From NCBI RefSeq assembly GCF_001691555.1, contig NZ_MAYN01000008.1, forward strand, positions 2,280,766-2,344,765: a stretch of DNA of 64,000 nt. The letters run 5' to 3'. The first letter of the stretch is position 1, and each line of letters opens with the position of its first letter. This stretch comes from Pantoea eucrina. Lineage in GTDB: Bacteria > Pseudomonadota > Gammaproteobacteria > Enterobacterales > Enterobacteriaceae. Shown in pieces: positions 45,015 through 54,666 of the stretch. Made by a program: the position numbers and the translations under genes. The notes beneath the pieces were generated by a model, which did no database searches, was not told the DNA's origin, and saw only the letters and a list, made by a program, of their open reading frames with translations.

Positions 45015-46298
45015 TTACCGCAGCAGGAATTTGCGCAGTGCGGCAAACTCTGCCGGCATCTGGTGAGACAGCAGCGGCAAATCGGCACGATCGGCCAGCG
45101 CCTGCGGCAGCGTAAGCGTCTGCCCCAGAATCTCCTCTACGCTCTCGCGGAATTTCGCCGGATGCGCCGTGCCGAGGAACAATCCATACTCACCTTCCTG
45201 CAGCTGATCGCGCAGCAGACGATAAGCGATGGCCGCGTGCGGTTCGGAGAGATAACCCAGATCGGCCAGCTCGCGCATCGTGGCCTGCGTCGTCTCATCA
45301 GAAACCGCACCGTAAGCGAGATCGGTCAGACGCCAGGTTTTACGGCGGAACAGCTCTTCCACGCGCGGCCAGTTATTGGGCTGGCTGACATCCATGGCGT
45401 TTGACAGGGTAGCCACGGTGGCATTCGGCTGCCAGGCCCCGTTGCCAAGAAAGCGCGGTACGGTGTCATTGGCGTTGGTTGCGGCGATAAACCGTTTGAT
45501 TGGCAGACCGAGCGATTTTGCCAGCAGGCCGGCGGTAAGATCGCCAAAGTTACCGCTGGGTACCGAGACCACCAGCTGATTGCGCTGCTCCTGCGGCAGC
45601 TGTGCGACCGCCTCAAAGTAGTAGCAGATCTGCGCCAGCAGACGACTGATGTTGATGGAGTTAGCGGAGTTAAGGCCAATCGCTTTTTTCAGCTCTTCGT
45701 CATCAAACGCCTGCTTAACCAGTGACTGACAGGTATCGAAATCGCCATCAATCGCGATAGTTTCAATATTGCCACCCAGCGTGCAGAACAGTTTTTCCTG
45801 CAGGGCGCTGATTTTGCCCTGCGGATAGAGGATCACCACGCGCACGTTTTCCATACCGTAAAAGGCGTGTGCCACGGCGGCCCCGGTATCACCCGAGGTG
45901 GCGGTCAGGATAGTGATCTGCTCATCTGCGCCAGAAACATAGGAGAGCATCTGCGCCATAAAGCGGCCGCCGAAATCTTTAAACGCCAGCGTCGGGCCGT
46001 GGAACAGCTCCAGACAGGCGATATCTTCGCTGACCTTCGCCACCGGAGCCGGAAACGTAAAGGCCGTTTTGACCCGCTCAGCCAGCTGATGCGGGGTGAC
46101 TTCATCTCCGATATAAGCAGACAGGATTTTGCTGCTGCGGCTGACAAAGTCCATCTCCAGCATCGCATCGATGTCAGTCAGTTCAAATTCCGGCAGCTCC
46201 AGTGGAAAGAACAGCCCCTGCTGCGAGCCCAGCCCCTGTTTCACTGCCTGTGAGAAGCTGACCTGCTCGTTGTGATCCTTAAGATTATAGAGTTTCAT
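45015..46298 (-). CDS. thrC: Threonine synthase
   Basis: PLP enzyme converting O-phosphohomoserine to threonine. It is 427 aa (E. coli 428). The PLP lysine is in LAFKDFGGRFMAQML (about residue 107), and the phosphate loop is around VSVPSGNFGDLTAG. It is the last gene of thrLABC, starting 3 bp after the thrB stop. Confidence 0.98.
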   Translation of the reverse strand: MKLYNLKDHNEQVSFSQAVKQGLGSQQGLFFPLELPEFELTDIDAMLEMDFVSRSSKILSAYIGDEVTPHQLAERVKTAFTFPAPVAKVSEDIACLELFHGPTLAFKDFGGRFMAQMLSYVSGADEQITILTATSGDTGAAVAHAFYGMENVRVVILYPQGKISALQEKLFCTLGGNIETIAIDGDFDTCQSLVKQAFDDEELKKAIGLNSANSINISRLLAQICYYFEAVAQLPQEQRNQLVVSVPSGNFGDLTAGLLAKSLGLPIKRFIAATNANDTVPRFLGNGAWQPNATVATLSNAMDVSQPNNWPRVEELFRRKTWRLTDLAYGAVSDETTQATMRELADLGYLSEPHAAIAYRLLRDQLQEGEYGLFLGTAHPAKFRESVEEILGQTLTLPQALADRADLPLLSHQMPAEFAALRKFLLR

Positions 46299-46301
46299 AC
46301 G

Positions 46302-47231
46302 TTATCCCAGTTTACGTGCGCCAGCCGTATCAAGACGGCAGATATGGACGAAGCCTTCTTCATTCTGCAGATAGTGCTGGCTCAGCCAGTCTGCCATCCG
46401 CTGCGCCGTTGCCCTCTCATTGCAAACAGCGAAAAGCGTCGGGCCGGAGCCCGAGATACCGCAGGCCAGCGCGCCGATGTCGGCTGCCGCCTGCCGTGCT
46501 GCGGCGAAGCCTGGCAGCAGTTTAGTGCGGTACGGTTCAGCCACCACATCCTGCATCAGCTTAGCCGCCAGCTGCGGCTGCCGGGTATGACAGGCATGGA
46601 TAAAGCCCGCCAGCAGGCGGCCATGCTTAATCACATCCTGCTTACGATATTGCGCCGGCAGAATCGCCCGCGCTTCCGCGGTCGAAACCTTGATGCCGGG
46701 ATACGCCATAACCCACAGCCACTCATCAAAACAGGGCACCTGCTGGCTGATAATCCCCTGCTCTTCAATCATCAATTGTACGCCGCCCAGGAAGCAGGGA
46801 GCCACATTGTCATAGTGAACGCTGCCGGAAATACGCCCTTCCAGCTCGCCCATCAGCGCCAGCAGCGCGGTATCGCTGAGCGGCTTGCCGCAGAATTCGT
46901 TCATCGCCATCAAGCCCGCTACCACCGAGCAGGCGCTGGAGCCGAGACCGGAGCCGATCGGCATATTTTTTTCCAGCGTCATCGCCACCGGCACTTCTTT
47001 GCCAATTGCCTGACAGAAACGCTCCCAGCACTGATAAACAATATTTTCTTTAGGATCGTCAGGCAGTTTGCTGACAAAACGACCACGATTCACAAGGCTG
47101 AAACGATCGGCCGCTTCGACGGCCACACAGTCGCCCAGCAGCGATCCATCCACCGGCGACACCGCAGCCCCCAGCACGTCAAAGCCAACGCTGACGTTGC
47201 CAATGGAGGCCGGTGCATAAATTTTTACCAT
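46302..47231 (-). CDS. thrB: Homoserine kinase
   Basis: GHMP kinase that phosphorylates homoserine. The start at 47231 gives [20 protein letters not shown] and 309 aa (E. coli 310). The ATP loop [17 protein letters not shown] (about residues 91-107) is intact. It starts 2 bp after the thrA stop. Confidence 0.97.
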   Translation of the reverse strand: MVKIYAPASIGNVSVGFDVLGAAVSPVDGSLLGDCVAVEAADRFSLVNRGRFVSKLPDDPKENIVYQCWERFCQAIGKEVPVAMTLEKNMPIGSGLGSSACSVVAGLMAMNEFCGKPLSDTALLALMGELEGRISGSVHYDNVAPCFLGGVQLMIEEQGIISQQVPCFDEWLWVMAYPGIKVSTAEARAILPAQYRKQDVIKHGRLLAGFIHACHTRQPQLAAKLMQDVVAEPYRTKLLPGFAAARQAAADIGALACGISGSGPTLFAVCNERATAQRMADWLSQHYLQNEEGFVHICRLDTAGARKLG

Positions 47232-47233
47232 TA

Positions 47234-49696
47234 TTAAACTCCTAACTTCCACGACAGCGTACGCAGCAGATCGGCAAATACGCCCGCTGCGGTAACATCA
47301 TTCCCTGCACCATACCCGCGCAGCACCAGCGGAATTGGCTGATAGTAGCGGCTATAGAACGCCAGCGCATTTTCACCGTTTTTCACTTTGCACAGCGGAT
47401 CGTTACCGTCTACCGCCTCAATCTTAACGCTGCAGCGTCCATCTTCTGCAATCGCTCCGACAAAACGCAGCACTTTGCCTTCGTCGCGCGCCTGAGCGAC
47501 GCGTGCTGCAAAGGCGTTATCCAGCTCCGGCAGACGCGCTATAAACTGATCCGCATCTGCCAGTTCAGTCAGGCTCGCAGGCAGAAGCGGTTCGATATTG
47601 ATATCGCTCAGCTCCAGCTGATGGCCCGCCTCACGCGCCAGGATCAGCAGTTTGCGCGCCACATCCATTCCCGACAGATCGTCACGCGGATCGGGTTCGG
47701 TAAAGCCCATCTCGCGCGCCAGCGTAGTCGCCTGCGACAGCGACATTCCCTCATCCAGCTTGCCGAAGATAAAAGAGAGCGAGCCGGAGAGAATGCCGGA
47801 AAATTTAATCAGCTCATCACCCGCGTTCAGCAGGTTCTGCAGGTTTTCAATCACCGGCAGACCGGCGCCGACGTTAGTGTCATAAAGAAACTTGCGGCGC
47901 GATTTGGCGGCGGCAGCCCGCATCTGCTGGTAGTAATTCCACGAGGAGGTGTTCGCCTTTTTGTTAGGCGTCACCACATGGAAACCTTCTGCAAGGAAGT
48001 CTGCATACTGGTCGGCCACCGCCTGGCTGGAGGTACAGTCGACGATCACCGGATTGAGCAGGTGATACTCTTTTACCAGCCGGATCAGACGTCCGAGGTT
48101 AAACGGCTCACGCGCTTCACTCAGCGCGCCTTTCCAGTCACTCAGATCGATACCGTGGACATTGGTCAGCAGCGCGCGTGAATTCGCGATCCCGCAGACA
48201 CGCAGATCGATATGTTTGCCTTTCAGCCACGCCTGCTGGCGATGCAGCTGATCGAGCAGCGCACCGCCCACGCCGCCCACGCCGACTACAAACACTTCAA
48301 TCACCTGATCGGTGGCAAACAGCATCTGATGCACAACGCGTACGCCGGTAGTCACATCGTCATTGCTTACCACAACGGAAATTGAGCGTTCGGAAGAGCC
48401 CTGGGCGATCGCCACGATATTAATATTGGCGCGCGCCAGCGCTGAAAAGAATTTGGCGGAAATGCCGCGCAGCGTACGCATGCCGTCGCCTACTACTGAA
48501 ATCACCGCCAGCTGCTCCAGCACATCCAGCGGATCGAGCAGGCCCTCTTTCAGCTCAAGATGGAATTCTTCTTCCAGTACGCGGCGTGCGCGCGCCTGTT
48601 CACTCTGCGGCACGCAGAAGCTGATGCTGTATTCAGAGGAGGATTGTGTGATCAGCACCACGGAGATGCCGGTACGTGACATCGCGGCAAATACGCGCGC
48701 GGCCATGCCCACCATGCCTTTCATTCCGGGACCGGAGACGTTAAACATCGCCATATTGTTAAGATGAGTAATGCCTTTAACCGGATTTTCATCATCACCG
48801 CCCTCGCCGCCAATCAGCGTGCCGGGCGCCTGCGGATTGGCGGTATTTTTAATTAAGCAGGGGATCTGAAACTGTGCGATCGGTGCAATGGTGCGCGGAT
48901 GCAGTACTTTGGCACCAAAGTAGGAGAGCTCCATCGCTTCCTGATAAGACATCGACTTCAGCAGGCGCGCATCGGGTACCTGGCGCGGATCGCAGGTGTA
49001 GACCCCGTCAACATCGGTCCAGATTTCGCAGCAGTCAGCGCGCAGACAGGCGGCCAGCACGGCAGCCGAATAGTCGGAACCGTTACGCCCCAGCACCACC
49101 AGCTCACCCTTTTCATTACCGGCGGTGAAGCCCGCCATCAGGATCATATGATCGGCCGGGATCTGGCTGGCGGTGATACGGCGGGTGGATTCAGGAATAT
49201 CCACGGTGGATTCCAGGTAGTGCCCCACGGCCAGCAGCTTCTCAACCGGATCGATAACGGTTACCGGATAACCACGCGCCTGCAGCAGCGCTTCCATAAT
49301 GGCAATCGACAGCTTTTCGCCGCGACAGATAATAGCCGCATTGACCGCATCCGGGCACTGCCCCAGCAGGCTGATACCGTGCAGCACCTGCTTCAGCTGA
49401 GCAAACTCCAGCGCAACAAAAGTGCTCATGCGATCAACGTCAAACCCCGGCTGGGCCGCCGCGAGTCCCTGCAGGAGATCGGCAAAAATGCGCTCAGCGT
49501 CACTGATATTCGGCAGGGGATCCTGGCCGCTGATGGTTTTTTCAATCATCGCTACCAGGTGATTAGTAATTTTTGCGGGTGCAGAGAGCACGGTGGCAAC
49601 CTGTCCCTGCTGCGCATTGCTTTCCAGAATGTCCGCCACGCGCAGAAAACGCTCTGCGTTGGCTACTGAGGTTCCGCCGAATTTCAGCACTCGCAT
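47234..49696 (-). CDS. thrA: Bifunctional aspartokinase I/homoserine dehydrogenase I
   Basis: Catalyses the first and third steps from aspartate to threonine, inhibited by threonine in E. coli. It is 820 aa, equal to E. coli. The kinase begins [20 protein letters not shown], with [16 protein letters not shown] further on. A central pair of ACT domains (around residues 320-460) is followed by the dehydrogenase NAD loop [17 protein letters not shown] and [12 protein letters not shown]. It is expressed behind the thrL attenuator. Confidence 0.98.
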   Translation of the reverse strand: MRVLKFGGTSVANAERFLRVADILESNAQQGQVATVLSAPAKITNHLVAMIEKTISGQDPLPNISDAERIFADLLQGLAAAQPGFDVDRMSTFVALEFAQLKQVLHGISLLGQCPDAVNAAIICRGEKLSIAIMEALLQARGYPVTVIDPVEKLLAVGHYLESTVDIPESTRRITASQIPADHMILMAGFTAGNEKGELVVLGRNGSDYSAAVLAACLRADCCEIWTDVDGVYTCDPRQVPDARLLKSMSYQEAMELSYFGAKVLHPRTIAPIAQFQIPCLIKNTANPQAPGTLIGGEGGDDENPVKGITHLNNMAMFNVSGPGMKGMVGMAARVFAAMSRTGISVVLITQSSSEYSISFCVPQSEQARARRVLEEEFHLELKEGLLDPLDVLEQLAVISVVGDGMRTLRGISAKFFSALARANINIVAIAQGSSERSISVVVSNDDVTTGVRVVHQMLFATDQVIEVFVVGVGGVGGALLDQLHRQQAWLKGKHIDLRVCGIANSRALLTNVHGIDLSDWKGALSEAREPFNLGRLIRLVKEYHLLNPVIVDCTSSQAVADQYADFLAEGFHVVTPNKKANTSSWNYYQQMRAAAAKSRRKFLYDTNVGAGLPVIENLQNLLNAGDELIKFSGILSGSLSFIFGKLDEGMSLSQATTLAREMGFTEPDPRDDLSGMDVARKLLILAREAGHQLELSDINIEPLLPASLTELADADQFIARLPELDNAFAARVAQARDEGKVLRFVGAIAEDGRCSVKIEAVDGNDPLCKVKNGENALAFYSRYYQPIPLVLRGYGAGNDVTAAGVFADLLRTLSWKLGV

Positions 49697-49723
49697 GGTT
49701 AAAGCTCTCCTGAATTTTTGCCG

Positions 49724-49755
49724 AAAAAAAAGCCCGCACTGTTGAGGTGCGGGCT
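49724..49755 (-). terminator. Threonine operon attenuator
   Basis: On the minus strand AGCCCGCAC, a 7-nt loop and GTGCGGGCT are followed by an eight-base T run. The upstream CCGCAC/GTGCGGGC segment in the end of thrL can compete for pairing with this stem. This is the classical arrangement for attenuation by Thr and Ile tRNA charging. Confidence 0.93.
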
Positions 49756-49780
49756 TCTTTTTTATTTTTTCCTGTATGCG

Positions 49781-49852
49781 TCAGCCCGCACCGTTACCTG
49801 TGGTAATGGTGGTGGTAATAATTGTTGTGGTGTTCAGGCTGTCGTTACGCAT
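49781..49852 (-). CDS. thrL: thr operon leader peptide
   Basis: A 23-codon frame reads MRNDSLNTTTIITTTITTGN then GAG and stop. It has 8 Thr and 3 Ile codons. The C-terminus TTGNGAG is the same as in E. coli ThrL. Stalled ribosomes here would prevent the attenuator hairpin. It was not taken from any long frame; it was recognised from the Thr/Ile run before thrA. Confidence 0.95.
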   Translation of the reverse strand: MRNDSLNTTTIITTTITTGNGAG

Positions 49853-49895
49853 TAAGATTTTTCTGTCTGTCTTTGTCTTGTCCGTCTGCCTTCCA

Positions 49896-49924
49896 GAAGT
49901 AAAGCAAAGCACACGTTAAGTCAA
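49896..49924 (-). promoter_or_regulatory. thr operon promoter
   Basis: TTGACT (49924-49919), a 17-bp spacer and TACTTC (49901-49896) on the minus strand. The start would be near 49889, giving about 37 nt before thrL. Confidence 0.75.
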
Positions 49925-50037
49925 CGAATTTGTCTTTTGCGGGTGAACCTGCAGCCGGGCAGTGCTGCGCTGAATCGGGCAAATGCTGTTAAGATCGTTT
50001 ACGACAAACGCGAGATGCCCGATCAGCAGCTACCAAC

Positions 50038-50742
50038 TCAGGGTTTTTCCGAGTAATTCTCTGCCAGCTTTTTTTCCACATCGTGCAGCAGCCGGTGCAG
50101 CATTGCGCTGTCGCGCTGCTCCAGCAGACCGATGCGCTGCTCGATCCAGTCCACCATTTTAGTGTCATCGCTCACCTCCAGCGTGGTAAGCAGCTGCTGA
50201 AACCGCTGACGCAGCGCCTGCAGCTGCAGCGCATTCGCCGTTTCTGCCGGGGTGACGGTGACCTGATTAAGTGAAGCGAGCTGATAGCAGTAGACCATGA
50301 CCGCCTGCCCCAGATTCAGGGAGGGATAATCCGCCGCCATCGGGATACCGGTCAGCAGGTCGACCCGATCCAGCTCCTCGTTTGTCAGTCCGCTATCTTC
50401 ACGTCCAAATACCAGCGCAATGCGCGGCAGCCACTGCCGCTTTTCCTGCAATATAGTCTCAACCTGTGCAGGCGTAGCGTAGTAGCGAAACTTCGCCCGG
50501 CTGCGTGCAGTGGTGGCAACAGAAAAATCGACATCGGCCAGCGCTTCACTCAGCGTGGCGTAAGTCCGGACACTGTCGAGGATTTCACCGGCGCCGTGCG
50601 CAACACGTCGCGCCGCCGGATCCTGCCATGCGTCGCTGGCGACAATGCGCAGCTCAGTAAAGCCCATGGTTTTCATTGCGCGGGCAGCGGCACCAATATT
50701 TTCCGGGCGGGCGGGTGAAACCAAAATCAGGGGAAAAGACAT
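50038..50742 (-). CDS. lasT: tRNA/rRNA methyltransferase of the SpoU/TrmJ family (LasT/YjtD)
   Basis: SPOUT-class methyltransferase of 234 aa (E. coli LasT/YjtD 228). SPFPL-type N-terminus with VSPARPENIGAAARAMKTMG. The SAM-binding knot is around IALVFGREDSGLTNEEL and DYPSLNLGQAVMVYCYQL. The exact RNA target of this protein is not settled. Its place between arcA and thrL is the same as in E. coli, which separates it from true TrmJ. Confidence 0.92.
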   Translation of the reverse strand: MSFPLILVSPARPENIGAAARAMKTMGFTELRIVASDAWQDPAARRVAHGAGEILDSVRTYATLSEALADVDFSVATTARSRAKFRYYATPAQVETILQEKRQWLPRIALVFGREDSGLTNEELDRVDLLTGIPMAADYPSLNLGQAVMVYCYQLASLNQVTVTPAETANALQLQALRQRFQQLLTTLEVSDDTKMVDWIEQRIGLLEQRDSAMLHRLLHDVEKKLAENYSEKP

Positions 50743-51352
50743 AATTTTTCCGGTAGCAAATTAACACTGTGCGCTATGGTGGCATGCAGTGATAAAAATA
50801 CCAATTGTTATGCAGTGATAAAGCGGAATGTTAATAATGTTAAACTGTCGGAATAAATTGTGCTGAAGACATTTGTCACTCTCAGGCAAATATTATGGCG
50901 TTATAAAACATAAACCCTGTTAATTCATTGCACTACGCCAGCTATTTATGCAATTTGCACGCGTTTAAAACCGCGGGTTAAATGTAGCGAAAATGCTGCT
51001 TTTTGTGAGCTAAGCTGGCAATACAGGAGAAGTTTTTCATAAAAGTGTTAACGTGCTACACTTGCTTTTGATATAAGTCAACGAAGCGTTGTTTTTATGC
51101 TTATCGGTTGTTGCTGGTGCTGTTAGGTTGCTGTTAATGCGGTTAGGATAAACGCTATTCCGATCCCAACGGGGCGCACAGATATTCATTCTGACCGGCT
51201 GAGCTGACACTGACGTTGACCTGATGGATGGTATATTCCGAAGATTATTTCGTACTCCGGTTGCGCACACGCCTATGACACATTTTTATTTTGTCGCGGC
51301 AACGGTTGTACGCCCTGTTTTCGATTTGTTGGCAAATTTTAGGTAGCAAAAC
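50743..51352. promoter_or_regulatory. Long AT-rich control region between lasT and arcA
   Basis: No family-like gene is visible in these 610 bp. A candidate arcA promoter is TTTTCA (51034-51039), a 17-bp spacer and TACACT (51057-51062), which would give an arcA leader of about 285 nt. A 13-bp direct repeat ATGCAGTGATAAA occurs at 50784 and 50810. A nine-codon frame rich in Cys codons lies at 51097-51126. E. coli has yjjY in this gap; I could not find its counterpart. arcA has several FNR-controlled promoters in E. coli. Confidence 0.5.
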
Positions 51353-52069
51353 ATGCAGACCCCGCACATTCTTATCGTTGAAGACGAACTGGTCACGCGT
51401 AACACGCTAAAAAGTATTTTTGAGGCGGAAGGTTACGTGGTCTATGAAGCCACTGATGGTGCTGAAATGCATCAGGTTTTAACAGACAATGACGTAAACC
51501 TGGTGATTATGGATATCAACCTCCCAGGGAAAAATGGATTGCTGCTGGCGCGCGAGCTGCGTGAACAGGCAAACGTCGCGCTGATGTTTCTGACCGGTCG
51601 CGATAATGAAGTGGATAAGATCCTCGGCCTGGAAATTGGCGCTGATGACTACATCACTAAACCTTTTAATCCGCGTGAGCTGACCATTCGCGCGCGCAAT
51701 CTGCTGTCGCGCACCATGAACCTGGCCATGCCGGGTGAAGAGCGTCGTCAGGTTGAGAGCTATCGCTTCAACGGCTGGGAGCTGGATATTAACAGCCGCT
51801 CGCTGATCAGCCCAAACGGTGAGCAATACAAGCTGCCGCGCAGTGAATTCCGCGCGATGCTGCATTTCTGCGAAAATCCGGGCAAAATCCAGACGCGTGC
51901 CGACCTGCTTAAGAAGATGACCGGTCGCGAGCTTAAGCCGCATGACCGTACCGTGGATGTCACGATTCGCCGTATTCGTAAACATTTCGAGTCAACACCC
52001 GATACGCCGGAAATCATCGCCACCATCCATGGCGAAGGCTATCGCTTCTGCGGTGAACTGCAGGATTAA
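51353..52069 (+). CDS. arcA: Two-component response regulator ArcA
   Basis: Global regulator of respiratory metabolism under low oxygen, phosphorylated by ArcB. It is 238 aa, as in E. coli. The receiver domain has the phospho-acceptor Asp54 in [13 protein letters not shown] and the Lys in [13 protein letters not shown]. The C-terminal winged helix ends [13 protein letters not shown] and [15 protein letters not shown]. It is convergent with creA. Confidence 0.99.
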   Translation: MQTPHILIVEDELVTRNTLKSIFEAEGYVVYEATDGAEMHQVLTDNDVNLVIMDINLPGKNGLLLARELREQANVALMFLTGRDNEVDKILGLEIGADDYITKPFNPRELTIRARNLLSRTMNLAMPGEERRQVESYRFNGWELDINSRSLISPNGEQYKLPRSEFRAMLHFCENPGKIQTRADLLKKMTGRELKPHDRTVDVTIRRIRKHFESTPDTPEIIATIHGEGYRFCGELQD

Positions 52070-52082
52070 GTTAAACAGTAAA

Positions 52083-52108
52083 AAAACGCCCGTCCGGGCG
52101 TTTTTTTT
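52083..52108. terminator. Terminator between arcA and creA
   Basis: AAAACGCCCG, a 2-nt loop and CGGGCGTTTTTTTT form a stem with A and T tracts on either side. It can act for both convergent genes. Confidence 0.9.
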
Positions 52109-52115
52109 AACGGCT

Positions 52116-52589
52116 TTAATGCCACGGCATAATGGGCACCGCGCTCAGCGCGTTTTTCGGTGATCCATCCACGACCTTATCGGAATAGCTCAGATAGACC
52201 AGCGCGTTGCGTTTCTGATCAAAAAAGCGCACCACCTGCAGCTTTTTGAACACCAGCGATGTCCGCTTGCGAAACACCACTTCTCCCTGCGCCTTGCCTT
52301 GTGCGATTTTCTCGCTAAGCTCTACAGGCCCTACCTGCTGGCAGGAGATAGCCGCATCCGACGTATCTTCAGCCAGCCCCAGTCCCCCTTTGATGCCGCC
52401 GGTTTTTGCCCGGCTGATATAGCAGGTGACATTTTTCACGTCCGGATCGTCGAACGCTTCGACCACGATTTTATGGTCGGGGCCGAAAATTTTGAATACG
52501 GTGTCAACAGAGCCGATCTCCTCCGCCAGCGCGACGGGGGTGAACATAAAAGTTGCCAGCGTGACTATAAGAGCGCGATTTATTGTCAT
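52116..52589 (-). CDS. creA: CreA family periplasmic protein
   Basis: Conserved protein of unknown function. The start at 52589 gives [20 protein letters not shown] with a signal peptide ending ALA before [10 protein letters not shown]; the length is 157 aa, as in E. coli. [20 protein letters not shown] and [20 protein letters not shown] are near-invariant. In E. coli creBCD follow; here arcA is the next gene, so the CreBC two-component genes and creD are missing from the locus. Confidence 0.94.
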   Translation of the reverse strand: MTINRALIVTLATFMFTPVALAEEIGSVDTVFKIFGPDHKIVVEAFDDPDVKNVTCYISRAKTGGIKGGLGLAEDTSDAAISCQQVGPVELSEKIAQGKAQGEVVFRKRTSLVFKKLQVVRFFDQKRNALVYLSYSDKVVDGSPKNALSAVPIMPWH

Positions 52590-52783
52590 TGGGTTACCAT
52601 TGCAAAGGAAAGAGATGTGGCGATAATGTACCGTCACCAGATAAAAGAACCAAACCTGAACGGGTTATCACCCGCATTGATATAGCACACTTGATCAACA
52701 CACAAGCGCCGCGCGTTTGTGCATTTAGTGCTATTATTCGACGACTTCATCGTTGCGCCACCAGAGAGTTATGAGGATGTTTT

Positions 52784-53665
52784 ATGGACCAAGCCGGTAT
52801 CATTCGCGATTTGCTTGTCTGGCTGGAGAGCCATCTGGATCAGCCGCTTTCACTTGATAACGTTGCGCTGAAAGCGGGTTACTCCAAATGGCACCTGCAA
52901 CGGATGTTTAAAGAGGTTACCGGACATGCCATCGGGGCATACATCCGTGCGCGCCGTCTCTCCAAAGCCGCGGTGGCGCTGCGCCTGACCAGCCGCCCTA
53001 TCCTTGATATCGCTCTGCAGTATCGCTTCGATTCACAGCAGACCTTTACGCGCGCGTTTAAGAAACAGTTTAATCAGACGCCTGCCTGGTATCGTCGCTC
53101 ATCTGAGTGGAACTCTTACGGTATCCGTCCGCCTATTCGTCTGGATAACCAGCCCGTGCCAGAAGCACAGTTTGTCACGCTGCCGGAGACGATTCTGGTG
53201 GGGCAGACGCAGAGTTACACCTGCGCGCTGGAGCAGATCTCCCGCTATCGCGATGAGATGCGCGTGCACTTCTGGAAGCAGTTCCTGCTGGAAACCGATA
53301 CCGTGCCGCCGGTGCTTTACGGCCTGCATCAGGTACGCGCCAGCCATGAGAAAGATGATGAGCAGGAGATCCTTTATACCACTGCGGTTCCGGTCGATCA
53401 GCAGGCGCTGGACATGCAGTCTAACCAGCGCGTGACGCTGGAAGCAGGAGACTACGTGCAGTTCAGCTATGAAGGGCCGCGCGTCGCACTGCAGGAGTTT
53501 ATCCTGATGCTCTACGGCACCTGCATGCCGATGCTGGGATTAATCCGCCGTCAGGGCCAGGATATTGAGCGCTTCTATACCCACGGCGGCAAAAAACGCA
53601 GCGAACCGCCGGCCGATATCCGCTGCGAATACCTGATCCCGATCCGCCCGCAGCCCGTTAATTAA
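52784..53665 (+). CDS. rob: AraC-family regulator Rob
   Basis: Activates the marA/soxS/rob regulon (efflux, solvent and superoxide tolerance). It is 293 aa (E. coli 289). The N-terminal double HTH (LDNVALKAGYSKWHLQRMFK and PILDIALQYRFDSQQTFTRA) is nearly identical to E. coli. The C-terminal GyrI-like effector domain (about residues 120-285) is more diverged, including an insertion near residues 200-215. It is divergent from creA. Confidence 0.96.
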   Translation: MDQAGIIRDLLVWLESHLDQPLSLDNVALKAGYSKWHLQRMFKEVTGHAIGAYIRARRLSKAAVALRLTSRPILDIALQYRFDSQQTFTRAFKKQFNQTPAWYRRSSEWNSYGIRPPIRLDNQPVPEAQFVTLPETILVGQTQSYTCALEQISRYRDEMRVHFWKQFLLETDTVPPVLYGLHQVRASHEKDDEQEILYTTAVPVDQQALDMQSNQRVTLEAGDYVQFSYEGPRVALQEFILMLYGTCMPMLGLIRRQGQDIERFYTHGGKKRSEPPADIRCEYLIPIRPQPVN

Positions 53666-53698
53666 TCGCCCAAGAAGCCTGCAGGGGCGCATTAATGG

Positions 53699-53973
53699 CG
53701 TCATCATATTCCGTACGCGCATCAACCCGGGCGCCATTAATGGCGCCCCTACGGGGAATGTGGGGGGCGCATTAATGCGCCCCTGGCCGCGGTAAAAACA
53801 TCATCACGTTCCGCATGCGCATTAACCCGGGCGCCATTGATGGCGTCATCACGTTCCGCACGCGCATCAACCCGGGCGCCATTGATGGCGTCATCACGTT
53901 CCGCACGCGCATTAACCCGGGCGCCATTAATGGCGCCCCTACATTTTCCGTAGGGGGCGCATTAATGCGCCCC
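53699..53973. repeat. 45-bp tandem repeats with two palindromic elements (array B)
   Basis: One 45-bp unit at 53699-53743 is followed by a perfect palindrome GGGGCGCATTAATGCGCCCC (53764-53783). Three further units begin at 53799, 53844 and 53889, exactly 45 bp apart, and then a second copy of the same palindrome follows at 53954-53973. The unit is the one seen in array A (TCATCACGTTCCGCACGCGC then ATCAACCCGGGCGCCATTGA). The array separates convergent rob and gpmB. Confidence 0.92.
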
Positions 53974-54615
53974 TGGCAGCTCATCCAGTGCCGGAGCGTC
54001 AAGATGCGAGACATCACCGGCGGTCTCTACGATCCAGCCAGAGGCCAGCCAGGCGCTCTGCTGATGATCCACGCGTGAAATTGAGCAGTTGCGCAGGCGC
54101 AGCCGGCGTTCCGCGTGCGCCGGTAACCCCAGAATGGTACTGACCAGCGCACCCAGCGCCATACCGTGGCTGACCAGCAGCGGCCGGCTGCCAGCTGGCA
54201 GATCGAGGCAGGCATTCAGCGCATCGTGCATGCGTGCCGCCAGCTCGCTCATTGACTCACCGCCAGGAATGCGCCCCGCTTCTGTGCCATCCACCAGCGC
54301 CTTGCGCCAGCGCTCTTCTTCGGCCGTCAGGCCATCAAGCGGACGCTGCTCCAGACAGCCCATATTGAGCTCGCGCAGACGTGCATCCAGCGTAACCGGG
54401 CAGCCGCAGGCGTCAGCAATAATTTCTGCCGTACGCCGGGTGCGACCTAAATCGCTGGCGATGACGTGCGTAATGCCCAGCGTTTTCACCCGCTCACCGA
54501 CCTGACGTGCCTGCTGTTCACCTTTATCCGTCAGAGCACTGTCGGACTGCCCCTGAATGCGTCGGGCCGCATTCCAAACCGTTTCACCGTGACGAACAAG
54601 ATAGACCTGTAACAT
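53962..54615 (-). CDS. gpmB: Histidine phosphatase family protein GpmB
   Basis: Phosphoglycerate mutase-like phosphatase (E. coli YtjC/GpmB). It is 217 aa (E. coli 215). The phosphohistidine motif VRHGETVWNAARRIQGQSDS is at residues 7-26, and the second catalytic His is in LLVSHGMALGALV. In vivo substrate uncertain. The 3' end overlaps the last palindrome of array B (53954-53973) by 12 bp. Confidence 0.92.
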   Translation of the reverse strand: MLQVYLVRHGETVWNAARRIQGQSDSALTDKGEQQARQVGERVKTLGITHVIASDLGRTRRTAEIIADACGCPVTLDARLRELNMGCLEQRPLDGLTAEEERWRKALVDGTEAGRIPGGESMSELAARMHDALNACLDLPAGSRPLLVSHGMALGALVSTILGLPAHAERRLRLRNCSISRVDHQQSAWLASGWIVETAGDVSHLDAPALDELPGAH

Positions 54616-54666
54616 GCGTGATTTCCGTTATACTGCGACAAATTTGCCTTGAGGGTTCAACCCATT

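Noticed and set aside
51037..51270. 77-codon minus-strand frame upstream of arcA as a yjjY counterpart
   Set aside because: The sequence does not resemble the E. coli YjjY peptide as I recall it, and no ribosome site precedes it.
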